Shown here piece after piece: positions 1-4,247 of a stretch of DNA of 7,698 nt (positions within the stretch are counted from its first letter, which is position 1; the number at the start of each line of letters is the position of its first letter). Source of the stretch: DTYU01 sp040756575 (GTDB lineage: Bacteria > Bacillota > Desulfotomaculia > Desulfotomaculales > Ammonificaceae); the NCBI GenBank assembly GCA_040756575.1, contig JBFLYP010000039.1, forward strand, positions 1-7,698, in the 5' to 3' direction. The notes below the pieces were generated by a model. The model was not told the origin of the DNA and did not search any database. It was given only the letters and a program-made list of their open reading frames with translations. A program made the translations under genes and the position numbers.

Positions 1-2
1 AG

Positions 3-212
3 TGGAAGGCCGGCGTGAGCGGCAAAGCCTCCGAATACTGCAAGGGCCTGTCCGAAAAACTCGGCGTGAGCTACGAGGCCTGCATGGCGAAGGCCGGCCG
101 CTCCTGGGGCGAGGGCACGGGCGCGGTGGGTGCCGGCGAGTTCCAGAGCGCCGTCTCCGGCAAGGGCTCCAAGTGGGCCGAGAAGTTCCGCCGCGGCATC
201 GAAGGCCGCTAA
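3..212 (+). CDS. C-terminal part of an unrecognised small protein, possibly a virion protein (5' end cut off)
   Basis: The frame is open from the first complete codon of the window and ends at TAA 210-212, giving 69 residues of a protein that starts upstream. The visible part is Gly/Ala/Lys-rich and helical, with repeated spacing of aromatic residues and glycines (W-K-A-G-V near the start, then SWGEG, KWAEKF and RRGIEGR at the end). This W/F-x-x-G pattern resembles small structural proteins I associate with prophages and archaeal viruses, but that is a remembered resemblance only and no domain can be named. Two Cys are present (CKG, EACMAKAG) without a paired CxxC. A GTG at 15 exists in frame, but the frame continues upstream with coding-like codons and no ribosome binding site is seen before it, so I read the gene as incomplete. 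It is followed 39 bases later by another plus-strand gene. Confidence 0.7.
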   Translation, partial: WKAGVSGKASEYCKGLSEKLGVSYEACMAKAGRSWGEGTGAVGAGEFQSAVSGKGSKWAEKFRRGIEGR

Positions 213-217
213 GGAAA

Positions 218-233
218 GGAACACTGGTGTTCC
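218..233 (+). repeat. Perfect inverted repeat between two genes (7-bp arms, 2-base loop)
   Basis: GGAACAC at 218-224 and GTGTTCC at 227-233 are exact reverse complements separated by TG. It begins 5 bases after the stop of the upstream gene, and no T-run follows, so it is not a classical terminator. It could be an intercistronic RNA hairpin (processing or 3' end protection) or a protein-binding palindrome. The two-base loop is tight for RNA, so only five or six pairs may form. Confidence 0.6.
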
Positions 234-251
234 CGTAACGGAGGTTTTCAA

Positions 252-530
252 GTGTCCGCGGACCGCTGCAGCATCTGCGCCATTCTCCTCCTCGAGATTG
301 CCCGGGCGGGGGGCGACCCCCGCCTGCGGGCCATCTACGACACCTACACTAGCGGCGCCGGCGATCCGGAAGCGCTGCTCGACGAAGCCGTCCGCACCGC
401 TGGCCCTGCCGTCCTGACCCGGGCCAAAGAAACCGCCGCCCGCAAGGGCCTCATCCCCGCCGCCGCCATGGGCGTCCGAACCGGCCCGCATTTTTTTCGG
501 GCTTTCCCAAAAAAAGTGAGGCGCCCCTGA
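252..530 (+). CDS. Small unrecognised protein, end of the left plus-strand unit
   Basis: The 92-residue product starts at GTG 252, chosen because GGAGG at 240-244 lies 7 bases upstream, an ideal distance. The N-terminus carries a CSIC pair at residues 6-9, followed by a hydrophobic helix (ILLLEIAR) and an alanine-rich helical body around residues 35-70. There is no signal peptide or clear membrane span. The last 15 residues, after MGVRTG, are basic and aromatic and are encoded in the T-run, A-run and hairpin of the convergent terminator; they may be a low-constraint tail. I do not recognise a family. Position directly after the possible virion gene suggests the same unit, which would be the 3' end of a late or structural module. 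Function unknown. Confidence 0.68.
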   Translation: MSADRCSICAILLLEIARAGGDPRLRAIYDTYTSGAGDPEALLDEAVRTAGPAVLTRAKETAARKGLIPAAAMGVRTGPHFFRAFPKKVRRP

Positions 531-540
531 CAAGCGCCTC
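509..540 (-). terminator. Rho-independent terminator of the minus-strand operon
   Basis: Read on the minus strand, GAGGCGC (540-534) pairs perfectly with GCGCCTC (524-518) across a 9-base loop, and two bases later a run of seven T follows (515-509). It lies about 210 bases beyond the last recognised gene of the leftward operon and inside the end of the convergent plus-strand gene. On the plus strand the same stem is not followed by T, so it serves the leftward transcript only. A second small symmetry, T7-C-GGG-CTTT-CCC-A7 (491-515), abuts it. Confidence 0.8.
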
Positions 541-550
541 TCCCGTAATT

Positions 551-566
551 AAAGTTTATAAACTTT
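551..566. repeat. Perfect 16-bp AT-rich palindrome
   Basis: AAAGTTTATAAACTTT is its own exact reverse complement. It sits between the minus-strand terminator and the hairpin at 593-624. A perfect palindrome of this size is typical of a dimeric protein-binding site, but no promoter is visible next to it, so its role is open. Confidence 0.6.
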
Positions 567-592
567 GCGCAGAATAAAGATAGTGAAGGGAA

Positions 593-624
593 ATTTCGGG
601 GGCGGGCTGGACGCTCCCCGAAAT
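593..624 (-). repeat. GC-rich hairpin in the 3' region of the minus-strand operon
   Basis: ATTTCGGGG (593-601) and CCCCGAAAT (616-624) are perfect 9-base inverted repeats. Inside, GCG (602-604) and CGC (612-614) can add three pairs with one bulged base (615), leaving a 7-base loop. No T-run follows on either strand, so it is not itself a terminator. It may cap or stabilise the 3' end of the leftward transcript, or be a recognition element. Confidence 0.55.
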
Positions 625-629
625 GGGGT

Positions 630-752
630 CTATCCGCCTATGGGCCAGCCTTTGTAGCCGTAGTCTTTTGCCCAGTATACTTTACCGTTACGGGTAAAGT
701 ACGCACGGAAGGTTTTGTTACGGTTACGTTTTAAGTAACCACAAAAGGAATT
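630..752 (-). pseudogene. Coding-like 3' remnant of a small basic/aromatic protein with no start codon
   Basis: On the minus strand a frame different from that of the neighbouring gene ends at TAG (632-630) and reads convincingly like protein: LKRNRNKTFRAYF then TRNGKVYWAKDYGYKGWP and IGG. The alternation of aromatic and basic residues and the ending resemble small K/R- and Y-rich proteins with a xDYGxKxWP-type C-terminus that I recall from Clostridia, an unverified impression. The frame stays open upstream into the end of the exported-protein gene, to a stop near 838, but contains no ATG, GTG or TTG, so it cannot be translated as it stands from a usual start. A GTG in the adjacent frame at 742-740 would need a one-base insertion to reach it. 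I read it as a frameshifted or 5'-truncated gene, or less likely a gene with a non-standard start. Confidence 0.35.
678..701. repeat. Inverted repeat, 9-bp arms, within a coding-like remnant
   Basis: TACTTTACC (678-686) and GGTAAAGTA (693-701) are exact reverse complements with a 6-base loop. The hexamer GTTACG, found in the loop at 687-692, recurs as a tandem pair at 717-728. On the minus strand this stretch reads as part of a coding-like frame (AYFTRNGKVYW), so the symmetry may be partly a codon effect. Confidence 0.45.
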
Positions 753-1311
753 ATTCCGAGACCAGATCGATCGCCAACCCGGCGGTTTTCTTTTCGGGAT
801 CCTCCCAGCCGCGGACCCCTAAAACATCCGCTAACACGCCGGCCGGGACGAGAACCCGCCCCGGCTTCACAATCCTTGCCGGGATTTCGCCCCCGACCGG
901 TATTTCCAACTTCCTTTCCCCGTAGCAAGGATTACCGGGTACAAATAAACTCCGCAGCAAAGGATCCTCCATCGGGTCTCTATTCAAGAGAGCATCGGGC
1001 GCCCGGCTTCCCTGTTCGAGGACAACCACCTTTCTTTCCACGTCCCAGACAACGTTATACCTCAACCCTTCGGCAGCGTACCGCAAAGGAACAAACACCT
1101 GTCCATCATCCACCTCCGGTGCAACGTCCATTTCAACCTGCTTGACCACCGTTTTCCCTTCGCCGTAATCCACATAGTTACCCGTGTCCTCCACGGTCAT
1201 CACCTTGCTGCCGGAGATGAACTCAACCGCCACCCGGTGATACGATTCGGCGCCGGCGGCCGCCGGCCAGAACGCCGACAGAAACACCAGGCACACAACC
1301 CAAATCCGCAT
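751..1311 (-). CDS. Exported protein with two copper-amine-oxidase-N-type halves
   Basis: The product is a secreted protein of about 186 residues. It begins with a classic signal peptide (MRIWVVCLVFL, then AFWPAAAGA before ES), with likely cleavage near residue 21. Residues about 60-100 match the copper amine oxidase N-terminal-like domain (PF07833 type) through FVPLRYAAEGLRYNVVWD and VERKVVVLEQ. Residues about 135-183 look like a second, diverged half with VLVPAGVLADVLGV then WEDPEKKT. In Clostridia such domains are usually non-enzymatic envelope-binding modules, and no amine oxidase catalytic domain is present. I chose ATG 1311 because AGGGGTGAT lies just before it; GTG 1320 and ATG 1317, which overlap the TGA of the upstream gene (1319-1317), are alternatives. 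This is the last intact gene of the leftward operon, translationally coupled to the transglutaminase-like gene, so the two probably act together outside the membrane. Confidence 0.85.
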   Translation of the reverse strand: MRIWVVCLVFLSAFWPAAAGAESYHRVAVEFISGSKVMTVEDTGNYVDYGEGKTVVKQVEMDVAPEVDDGQVFVPLRYAAEGLRYNVVWDVERKVVVLEQGSRAPDALLNRDPMEDPLLRSLFVPGNPCYGERKLEIPVGGEIPARIVKPGRVLVPAGVLADVLGVRGWEDPEKKTAGLAIDLVSE

Positions 1312-1316
1312 ACCCA

Positions 1317-2525
1317 TCACCCCTGCCCGTCAACCGAAGGAATGCAGGTCATCGCACCGCGGCGGCGCAGTTCATTCCACCAGTCCCATTCCTGTTCACT
1401 GCCGTACGCTCTAACCGCCTCATAGACATTATCATATAGACGATTATACTTGAAATACATCGGGTCGGTCGTCACCCCCGGCTGAAAACCCATGAGCCAA
1501 CCTACTTTCTTGCCGAAATCAAGCAACCATCCAAAGCGCCACGGGGAGCCGAGCCACATCGTCGGCTCCACCGCAACCGTGCCGTCCCGCGCCTTCACGA
1601 TCACCCAGGCGTGAGTACCTTTGCCGCCAACCCAAGGAGTAGGTCCGACCGCGATCCAGGCATCGAAACCGCTGTTCTGTAAAAAGTTCTCCATCATCGC
1701 CGCCGACTCGCTACAGTCAAGTACATCGTATTTGTATTTACCCGGGGCGTCCACGAAGCGCATCAGGTAATCCAAGCGCCGCTTCAAATCGCCGAGCGTA
1801 TTATCATAGTACGCCGGGAAAACGCGGTAATAATCATCAGGCACCGCGTCCGCCGGGTCGTCGAAGTAAAACCCGACCTCCTTCGCTGTCTCATTGTTCG
1901 CGGCATCCATCGCCGTCACCCTGACTGTGTGCTGGCCGGTGTTTCCCGGCACCGCCGCCAGGCCCAGGCTGCCGGCCTTCGCCCGGAGCGCGCCCTCGAG
2001 CACCTCGAGCAGATTTATATACTCCCCGAAGTTGCCCTGCTGGTCAACCGAAAGCTCCCGGGTCGCCCCCTCGAGCTCCAGCATCACAACCGCTCCCGGC
2101 TCGGTCCGGCCGGCGAACCAAACGTCCGGCGCGCGGGCCTCGACACGAATCCCGCCCTGCGGGCTTGAAACCGCCAACTCCGGCGGCACGGTGTCGGCCG
2201 CAGTCGCCGCCACGGAGTCTCCGCCCGAAGCGTGGATATAATCGTTCAGGTCGCGCGTCTGCCCGAAACAGGCGTAATAAACCCCAAAAATCAGCACCCC
2301 GATCATTATCAGTATTGTAAAGGGCGACATCCCGCGCTGCGGCGGCGATACCGGCCCCGCCGCCCCCCGCCCCGGTTCGCCGGGCGCCGGCTCCTCCTCC
2401 CGCGCCGTCCCTGGTTCTTCCGGCACCGGTTCCGCCGGCGGCGCGCCCTCCACCTGCTCCCTTAACTCCTGCAGGATCCGCCGCTGCGTCTCCGGATCCA
2501 GTTGGTCAAACCTGATTCCTCCCAT
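1317..2525 (-). CDS. Membrane-anchored protein with Ig-like and transglutaminase-like domains
   Basis: The 402-residue protein starts at ATG 2525, 10 bases after AAGGAG. Order of parts: a cytoplasmic N-terminal motif (RFDQLDPETQRR, residues 5-16) at the head of a short helix; a Pro/Glu-rich linker (28-65); one membrane span (about 68-88, FTILIMIGVLIFGVYYACF); a bacterial Ig-like domain (about 112-222) with the TEPGA, GNF and TAMDAANN signatures; and a transglutaminase-like domain (about 240-372). In the last, C271 (DCSES), H305 (THAWV) and E320 (VEPT) are placed as the Cys-His-acid triad of that fold, so catalysis is plausible, as protease, ligase or amidase. The topology puts the Ig and catalytic domains outside the cell. 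It is followed with overlap by the exported two-domain protein. Its natural substrate cannot be told from sequence; a cell-wall or surface-protein target is inferred. Confidence 0.85.
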   Translation of the reverse strand: MGGIRFDQLDPETQRRILQELREQVEGAPPAEPVPEEPGTAREEEPAPGEPGRGAAGPVSPPQRGMSPFTILIMIGVLIFGVYYACFGQTRDLNDYIHASGGDSVAATAADTVPPELAVSSPQGGIRVEARAPDVWFAGRTEPGAVVMLELEGATRELSVDQQGNFGEYINLLEVLEGALRAKAGSLGLAAVPGNTGQHTVRVTAMDAANNETAKEVGFYFDDPADAVPDDYYRVFPAYYDNTLGDLKRRLDYLMRFVDAPGKYKYDVLDCSESAAMMENFLQNSGFDAWIAVGPTPWVGGKGTHAWVIVKARDGTVAVEPTMWLGSPWRFGWLLDFGKKVGWLMGFQPGVTTDPMYFKYNRLYDNVYEAVRAYGSEQEWDWWNELRRRGAMTCIPSVDGQG

Positions 2526-2543
2526 ATATCGGCCACTCCTTTA

Positions 2544-3302
2544 CTACGGCCTGCCTGCAAGCAGCTTTGCTTTGAATCTGGGGTCGTTTGGCAAACTTTT
2601 GTCCGCCGACGTGCTGGTAATGGGCTTCCTCTCACTATGTAGACCATCGCGGCCTGGTGGTACAGGCCCGGGCTGCCTCTGTTCAGAAGCCTGCCAAAAC
2701 AAATACCATACGATAACAATTCCCGTAGGAATTGCCGGGAAGACTATCCCCAAATAAAAAGCCACCAACATTACAACGAAACTTAAAACCGTTTTCCCGG
2801 GTTCTACGGCCTGCGGGATAAGAATCTTTCGCCAAAAGACGCCCCATGCCACAATTAATAAGAAAACCGGAACTAAAAAAACAGCATATCCATTCTGATA
2901 AATCTGATAAAAACTACTCCCAAACGGGCTAACTGCTACCGCGAAGATGCACCAACAAACGGACAATAACAAACCCACAATCCAGGCAACGACCAACGGC
3001 TCAGCGACAAAGTACCGCTGCGCCGGCGGCTCCCCGCCTGGCGGCCGCGGCCCGCCTTCCCCCACTTTCGGGGGTGGATATCCACGCGATCCCGGCGCAC
3101 CATCCCCCACCCCGGGACGCGCCGCAGCCGCTTTAGCGGGCGTTTGCCCCACCTCCGCCATCGCCGGGTCCCGCCGCGGCGGGTCAACATTCCCCGCTAC
3201 CGCCGCCGGGCCCCGGGCCGCTTCCGCAGCCTGCTCCTCCAGCGCCTTCAGCACCCGCTTCCTCGTCTCCGGATCCAACGAATCAAACTTAATTGCAGCC
3301 AT
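2544..3302 (-). CDS. Multi-pass membrane protein with N-terminal FDxxDPET motif and Pro-rich linker
   Basis: Counting from ATG 3302, the protein has 252 residues. That start is preferred over the upstream GTG 3335 because GGAAGGTGAT sits just before it and the N-terminus then begins MAAIKFDSLDPETRKR, matching the start of the next protein. A helix (residues 9-30) is followed by a Pro/Gly/Ala-rich, low-complexity linker (31-96) and a hydrophobic half with about four membrane spans near 103-124, 139-157, 171-187 and 189-204. The C-terminal 45 residues are polar and probably cytoplasmic. The stop of the zinc-ribbon gene (3311-3313) lies within this gene's ribosome binding site, so translation is coupled. 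The stop here is 18 bases before the transglutaminase-like gene. No family is recognised; a partner or channel for the envelope proteins is inference. Confidence 0.8.
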   Translation of the reverse strand: MAAIKFDSLDPETRKRVLKALEEQAAEAARGPAAVAGNVDPPRRDPAMAEVGQTPAKAAAARPGVGDGAPGSRGYPPPKVGEGGPRPPGGEPPAQRYFVAEPLVVAWIVGLLLSVCWCIFAVAVSPFGSSFYQIYQNGYAVFLVPVFLLIVAWGVFWRKILIPQAVEPGKTVLSFVVMLVAFYLGIVFPAIPTGIVIVWYLFWQASEQRQPGPVPPGRDGLHSERKPITSTSADKSLPNDPRFKAKLLAGRP

Positions 3303-3310
3303 ATAGTATA

Positions 3311-3598
3311 TCACCTTCCCCTGTACCTGCCGCAAACAGGGCAGATATACTCGATATCCCCGTCGGAATAAACCATAACTACCGCACTTTGTTCACACGT
3401 CTGGCATCTTATCCGGTGGCTGCCAACCACACGGGGCTCTTCAGGTTCACGCTCGTACCGGGCAACAGAACGTGAATTTCGGCGGCCACGCTCTTCTCCA
3501 TTACGGTAATACCGCTGCCGCTCTTCCTCCTCCTCGTCCCGATCCGCATCCTGTACACCGACGCCCCCGAAACCAAGCAGATATCTCAGCAACCCCAT
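3311..3598 (-). CDS. Small zinc-ribbon protein with acidic/basic linker
   Basis: The 95-residue product starts at ATG 3598, 7 bases after a near-perfect AAGGAGGT; the GTG nine bases further up overlaps that binding site and is unlikely. It opens with a short hydrophobic amphipathic stretch (MGLLRYLLGFGG) that could touch the membrane. A charged linker follows, first acidic (DRDEEEEE) then Arg-rich. The C-terminal domain has C65-x2-C68 (CQTC) and C86-x2-C89 (CPVC), 17 residues apart, the layout of a treble-clef or rubredoxin-like zinc ribbon. Such domains bind nucleic acid or protein. It is the second gene of the leftward operon, after a terminator-like hairpin that separates it from the RHH gene. 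Function is not known; a regulatory or scaffold role for the membrane proteins downstream is inferred. Confidence 0.8.
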   Translation of the reverse strand: MGLLRYLLGFGGVGVQDADRDEEEEERQRYYRNGEERGRRNSRSVARYEREPEEPRVVGSHRIRCQTCEQSAVVMVYSDGDIEYICPVCGRYRGR

Positions 3599-3624
3599 AC
3601 ACCACACCTCCTTATTGTCTTACT

Positions 3625-3653
3625 AAAAAACTAACAGGTAGATTGCTACCTGT
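3625..3653 (-). terminator. Attenuator-like hairpin between RHH gene and zinc-ribbon gene
   Basis: On the minus strand ACAGGTAG (3653-3646) pairs perfectly with CTACCTGT (3641-3634) around a 4-base loop, and three bases later comes a run of six T (3630-3625). The stop codon of the RHH gene (3648-3646) is inside the stem. The shape is that of a rho-independent terminator, so a share of transcripts may end here and make the regulator in excess of the membrane module. The same bases form the second putative operator. Confidence 0.6.
3635..3652. promoter_or_regulatory. Putative second RHH operator (inverted CAGGTAG half-sites)
   Basis: CAGGTAG (3635-3641) and CTACCTG (3646-3652) face each other with centres 11 bp apart, about one helical turn. 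The 12-base string at 3635-3646 is the exact reverse complement of 3866-3877 in the operon promoter. Identity of the bound protein is inferred from the adjacent RHH gene. Confidence 0.5.
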
Positions 3654-3828
3654 CAACATCTTTTGGTAAAATTTCTTCAACTTCTTGTATTTTTTTTATT
3701 ACCCATTCTCTAACAAGCGCGGCAGCGGGTTTATCCAGTCGCTTGGCAACGTCGTACAGCCTTTTCTTCCATTCCTCCGGTAATCTCAGATAAATTACCG
3801 CAGTCCCTTTTCGATAAACATTTGGCAT
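3646..3828 (-). CDS. Ribbon-helix-helix DNA-binding regulator (CopG/Arc-like)
   Basis: The 60-residue protein starts at ATG 3828 behind GGGAGGG at 3834-3840; the TTG codon just before is a less likely start. Residues 9-17 (TAVIYLRLP) form the beta strand that inserts into the DNA major groove in RHH dimers. EEWKKRLYDVAKRL is helix 1, and KPAAALVREWVIKKIQEVEE is helix 2, after the usual turn. Length and order fit a stand-alone RHH repressor of the CopG/Arc/MetJ superfamily. It is the first gene of the leftward operon, 20-odd bases after its predicted transcription start, and matching paired half-sites occur in its own promoter and just after its stop, which points to autoregulation. A toxin-antitoxin antitoxin is an alternative, but no short toxin-like partner follows directly. 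Confidence 0.85.
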   Translation of the reverse strand: MPNVYRKGTAVIYLRLPEEWKKRLYDVAKRLDKPAAALVREWVIKKIQEVEEILPKDVDR

Positions 3829-3853
3829 CAATTCCCTCCCTGTTTTTTCCTAG

Positions 3854-3883
3854 AGTATACTACCCGCAATCTACCTGACGCAA
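3854..3883 (-). promoter_or_regulatory. Sigma-A-type promoter of the leftward operon
   Basis: On the minus strand TTGCGT (3883-3878) and TATACT (3859-3854) are separated by 18 bases. Transcription would start near 3847, giving a leader of about 20 bases that contains the GGGAGGG binding site of the RHH gene. The spacer is filled by the putative operator. Confidence 0.6.
3860..3877. promoter_or_regulatory. Putative RHH operator inside the promoter spacer
   Basis: On the plus strand CTACCC (3860-3865) and CTACCTG (3871-3877) are direct repeats with an 11-bp period, one helical turn, which is a common arrangement for RHH dimers binding side by side. The repeats occupy the whole spacer between -35 and -10, so occupation would block RNA polymerase. 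Bases 3866-3877 recur inverted at 3635-3646, beyond the RHH gene. Confidence 0.55.
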
Positions 3884-3890
3884 CATATTT

Positions 3891-4019
3891 CTAAGTAAAA
3901 TTTTTACCTCTCTCCCCAACTAAGTCTAACGCGACGCCACCGCCTCCCAACCCGACCGCAACAAGCCTGCCGGCGCTACCACCGCCCACTGCTTCTAACA
4001 AAGAGCCTTTAACCCGATC
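3891..4019 (-). other. Glycine-rich open frame of doubtful coding status
   Basis: On the minus strand a frame opens after TAG 4022-4020 and ends at TAG 3893-3891. The only plausible start is TTG 4001, with AAAGG four bases upstream, which would give about 36 residues: LLEAVGGGSAGRLVAVGLGG, then GGVALDLVGERGKNFT. It coincides with the GC-rich patch in an otherwise AT-rich region, which could mean a gene relic or a small hydrophobic peptide. There is no recognised family and no promoter in front. It may equally be chance. Confidence 0.2.
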
Positions 4020-4126
4020 CTATAGCGGGAATCTAAAAAACAGAGAAATTCTTGGTTTTGTTTAGCGATGGTTAGATAATTGAGGGAAATCTATTCAATA
4101 TTTAATTTAATGGGTTAATTCAAGCT

Positions 4127-4155
4127 TTGACCTCTGCCTACTATTATACCATAAT
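4127..4155 (+). promoter_or_regulatory. Sigma-A-type promoter for the integrase
   Basis: TTGACC (4127-4132) and CATAAT (4150-4155) are separated by exactly 17 bases, each one base away from consensus. The start would be near 4162, leaving a leader of about 85 bases before the integrase ATG. A second weaker pair, TTGCCA (4198-4203) and TAAAGA (4221-4226), also spaced by 17, lies in the leader. Confidence 0.6.
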
Positions 4156-4211
4156 CGCCTTAATAAAGTCTGGTGGGTATGAGGAAAATGATCCGCGTTG
4201 CCACTTTAGTA

Positions 4212-4242
4212 TACCCCAGGTAAAGACCTTCTGAAAGGGGTA
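4212..4242 (+). promoter_or_regulatory. Leader hairpin able to mask the integrase ribosome binding site
   Basis: TACCCC (4212-4217) is the exact complement of GGGGTA (4237-4242), and the latter overlaps the AAAGGGG ribosome binding site (4234-4240) of the integrase gene. Inside the loop AGG (4218-4220) can pair with CCT (4227-4229). Folding would hide the site and hold down integrase synthesis. With only six strong pairs and a 19-base loop, this is suggestive. Confidence 0.3.
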
Positions 4243-4247
4243 ACGTA

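Larger units (their letters stand above)
3841..4247. other. Divergent control region between RHH operon and integrase; attP candidate
   Basis: This stretch of 407 bases has no confident gene. From left to right it holds the leftward promoter and operator (to 3883), a GC-rich patch at about 3920-4020 (67% GC by hand count over 3921-3980), an AT-rich part (32% GC over 4081-4140) with three TTAAT pentamers at 4105-4119 and ATTCAA at 4093 and 4118, the integrase promoter (4127-4155), and a leader hairpin. Integrases usually sit beside their attachment site with AT-rich arm repeats, so attP probably lies here, but no core can be named from one sequence. Confidence 0.45.

Noticed and set aside
731..928. 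65-codon minus-strand frame within the exported-protein gene
   Set aside because: It is a different frame of the copper-amine-oxidase-N-type gene, basic and Gly-rich, with no binding site at its start.
2947..3306. 119-codon plus-strand frame opposite the multi-pass membrane protein
   Set aside because: Pro/Gly/Ala-rich low-complexity reading, the mirror of the Pro-rich linker. The minus-strand frame has membrane spans, coupled starts and a matching N-terminal motif.
4020..4066. Imperfect inverted repeat (AAACAGAG against TTTTGTTT) as an attP core
   Set aside because: The pairing needs G-T pairs and AT-rich sequence gives such matches by chance, so it was not called as a feature.
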